Assembly: GCF_023206215.1 (NCBI RefSeq)
Contig: NZ_CP065800.1
Coordinates: 1,054,001-1,118,000 of the forward strand
Direction: 5' to 3'
Length of the DNA stretch: 64,000 nt
Source: Butyrivibrio fibrisolvens
GTDB lineage: Bacteria; Bacillota; Clostridia; Lachnospirales; Lachnospiraceae
Shown: positions 62,507 through 64,000 of the stretch, one piece after another
Position numbering within the stretch: position 1 is the first letter of the stretch
Layout of the letters: the number at the start of each line of letters is the position of its first letter
The notes under the pieces: model-generated
The model's input: only the letters and a program-made list of their open reading frames with translations
The model's database searches: none
What the model was told of the DNA's origin: nothing
Translations under genes and position numbers: made by a program

Positions 62507-62632
62507 ACCATTAGTCACTCGTGACATGAGGTCAAGCTTGAAAGTGTTCCACTTTCAAACCCAAATTAGTGTCGCAAGCTCCACCAATTTGAACCATTAG
62601 TCACTCGTTTCACTCGCGACATGAGGTTAAAA
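62492..62632 (+). repeat. Hairpin repeat array between the GH88/105-like and GH28 genes
   Basis: Two modules of ACCATTAGTC with GACATGAGGT (62508-62532 and 62593-62627), CAAGCTCCAC-AATTTGA repeated twice, and TTGAAAGTG-TTC-CACTTTCAA, identical to the hairpin at 39993-40013. It overlaps the end of the upstream gene and contributes GAGG as ribosome binding site for GH28. Confidence 0.88.
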
Positions 62633-62633
62633 A

Positions 62634-64000
62634 ATGGCATTTGAAATACTAAAAACAGGAGCCCGTTTTATCATTCTTAAGATAAACGATGGCGGTAAAT
62701 ATAATACAATCTATAAATATGAATATGAGATTATACCAAAAGAAAGTATGATCGTTCCTGATCCAAAGCCTGTACGTGGGATGACAGATCGTTGCATAAA
62801 TCTTATAACAGGTCTTCTTCCTGATATGGATTATGAGATCAGGATCACTAACACATGCGGCGATGAAGATGGCGTATCTGAGCTTTCGGTACATACTTTA
62901 CATGAAACAGTTACTCTTAATGCTTTAGAGTTTGGAGCTATCTGTGATGGAGAGCATGACGATACTATGGCTATTCAGACAGCTATAAATGTCTGCCCTG
63001 AAAGCGGAAGAGTCCTTATTCCTTCTGGAAGATATGCTGTTACAGCTCTTTTTCTTAAGTCTCATATTAGTATTGAGATTGAAGATGGGGCAGTTCTTAT
63101 AGGAACCAAAGATAAGTCAAAGCTTCCTATCCTCCCTGGGATTGTCAGAAGCTATGATGAGGATTCTGAATACAACTTTGCAAGCTGGGAAGGCAATCCT
63201 TTAAGACAGTATGCGTCTATGATCACAGGATTTGATGTAGAGGACTGCATCATATACGGACATGGAACTTTGGATGGTAATGCAGGCTTTGATGACTGGT
63301 GGAAGATTGACAAGGAGCATTTTACTGTCGCAAGGCCCAATATGTTCTTTGTTAATAATTGTAGTGATATCATGCTGGCAGGTCTTCTTATAAGACAGTC
63401 ACCTTGCTGGACACTTCATCCATATTTTTCAAAGAATATCGATGTAATAGATGTGAAGATTGAAAATCCCTGGAATTCTCCAAATACTGATGGATTCGAT
63501 CCTGAGTCCTGTAGCGGTATGAGGGTTCTTGGCGTTCATTTTAGTCTTGGAGATGACTGTATAGCAATTAAGTCCGGCAAGATATATATGGGAAGGAAAC
63601 ATAAGCGTCCCTCATGCGATATGCTTGTGGCACACTGCCTCATGGAATCCGGACACGGTGCTGTTACAGTTGGGTCCGAGATTGCCGGCGGTGTTAATAA
63701 TGTCAAGGTTACAGACTGCCTGTTCCATGATACGGACAGAGGACTTAGGATCAAGACAAGGCGAGGAAGAGGCAAGGATTCTGTTCTTGACAATATAATA
63801 TTTGAAAATATTGAGATGGATCATGTGCTTACGCCTTTTGTAGTCAACAGTTTCTATTTCTGTGATCCTGACGGTAAGACGGATTATGTACAGTCAAGAG
63901 AAAGCTTTCCTGTAGATGACAGAACTCCCTCTATAGGCCGTCTTGTATTTAGAAATATAAGTGCACAAGATACAGAATATGCTGCCGCATATTATCTTGG
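62634..64000 (+). CDS. GH28 polygalacturonase-family enzyme, intracellular (cut by window edge)
   Basis: Read from the ATG at 62634 (GAGG seven bases upstream, supplied by a hairpin repeat), the frame is open to the window end, giving about 455 residues. An N-terminal beta domain (residues about 1-90) precedes a right-handed beta helix starting LNALEFGAICDGEHDDTMAIQTAI. GH28 motifs are NTDGFDPESC, GDDCIAIKSG (catalytic aspartates), SGHGAVTVGSE (catalytic His region) and RGLRIKTRRG. No signal peptide is present, so it should trim imported oligogalacturonides, probably as an exo-enzyme. The C-terminus is beyond the window. Confidence 0.92.
   Translation, partial: MAFEILKTGARFIILKINDGGKYNTIYKYEYEIIPKESMIVPDPKPVRGMTDRCINLITGLLPDMDYEIRITNTCGDEDGVSELSVHTLHETVTLNALEFGAICDGEHDDTMAIQTAINVCPESGRVLIPSGRYAVTALFLKSHISIEIEDGAVLIGTKDKSKLPILPGIVRSYDEDSEYNFASWEGNPLRQYASMITGFDVEDCIIYGHGTLDGNAGFDDWWKIDKEHFTVARPNMFFVNNCSDIMLAGLLIRQSPCWTLHPYFSKNIDVIDVKIENPWNSPNTDGFDPESCSGMRVLGVHFSLGDDCIAIKSGKIYMGRKHKRPSCDMLVAHCLMESGHGAVTVGSEIAGGVNNVKVTDCLFHDTDRGLRIKTRRGRGKDSVLDNIIFENIEMDHVLTPFVVNSFYFCDPDGKTDYVQSRESFPVDDRTPSIGRLVFRNISAQDTEYAAAYYL

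Overview
The window looks like chromosomal DNA of a motile, fibre-degrading Lachnospiraceae bacterium, most likely Butyrivibrio or Pseudobutyrivibrio-like. The grounds are AT-rich Firmicutes codon use, GAGG/AGGAGG ribosome binding sites, many intracellular glycoside hydrolases (GH9, GH43, GH28), Lpl-type oligosaccharide transport, a class II GalT and a FeoA-FeoB fusion. No rRNA, tRNA or CRISPR array was seen. Species assignment is inference.

Layout. 1-4.6 kb: end of a ROK fructokinase, a giant inverted repeat, galK, galT and nth. 4.6-19.1 kb: housekeeping block (VanW protein, AIR-synthase-like protein, Lrp regulator with aminotransferase, YhaM-type nuclease, a degenerate HtrA, MutS2, a PhoB/PhoR-type two-component pair, RlmD-type methyltransferase). 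19.2-28.3 kb: accessory region with two XRE regulators, a GC-richer cluster of three serine-recombinase genes (one truncated), an ORF6N protein with a PLD-like tail, a second recombinase broken by two stop codons, a membrane protein, an acidic lipoprotein and a small remnant of a recombinase gene. 28.3-33.8 kb: MGMT-like protein, GH9 endoglucanase, TcdA, a GH43 lipoprotein. 33.9-35.9 kb: chemotaxis receptor. 36.3-44.5 kb: sulfhydrylase metY followed by a NitT/TauT-type ABC transporter, then DUF4418-FtsX-LolD and a LysR regulator. 44.4-48.5 kb: FeoAB, an esterase-like protein, a GNAT. 48.6-52.5 kb: polyamine operon (decarboxylase, spermidine synthase, carboxynorspermidine dehydrogenase-like). 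53.5-64 kb: hemicellulose and pectin use (two GH43, ankyrin protein, Lpl-type ABC transporter, GH88/105-like protein, GH28).

The most unusual content is non-coding. Three long hairpins of roughly 280-300 bp (401-699, 52642-52923, 53147-53422) share a central core and loop but have locus-specific arms that are self-complementary within each copy; the third lies in reverse orientation. A second family, tandem short hairpins with ACATGAG and CATTAGT motifs, fills gaps between adjacent genes at 15.9, 40.0 and 62.5 kb; it begins at the upstream stop codon and in two cases supplies the downstream Shine-Dalgarno sequence. A third palindrome family occurs ahead of tcdA and, duplicated in frame, inside a GH43 gene. 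Many other gaps inside gene runs carry hairpins, which suggests that RNA structure tunes expression within operons here.

Functional logic: imported xylo- and pectin-oligosaccharides would be cut inside the cell by GH43, GH9 and GH28 enzymes lacking signal peptides. Galactose enters through galK/galT and fructose through the ROK kinase. A cre-like site and a TGTAAG/CTTACA palindrome indicate control of the transporter and pectin genes by LacI-family regulators.
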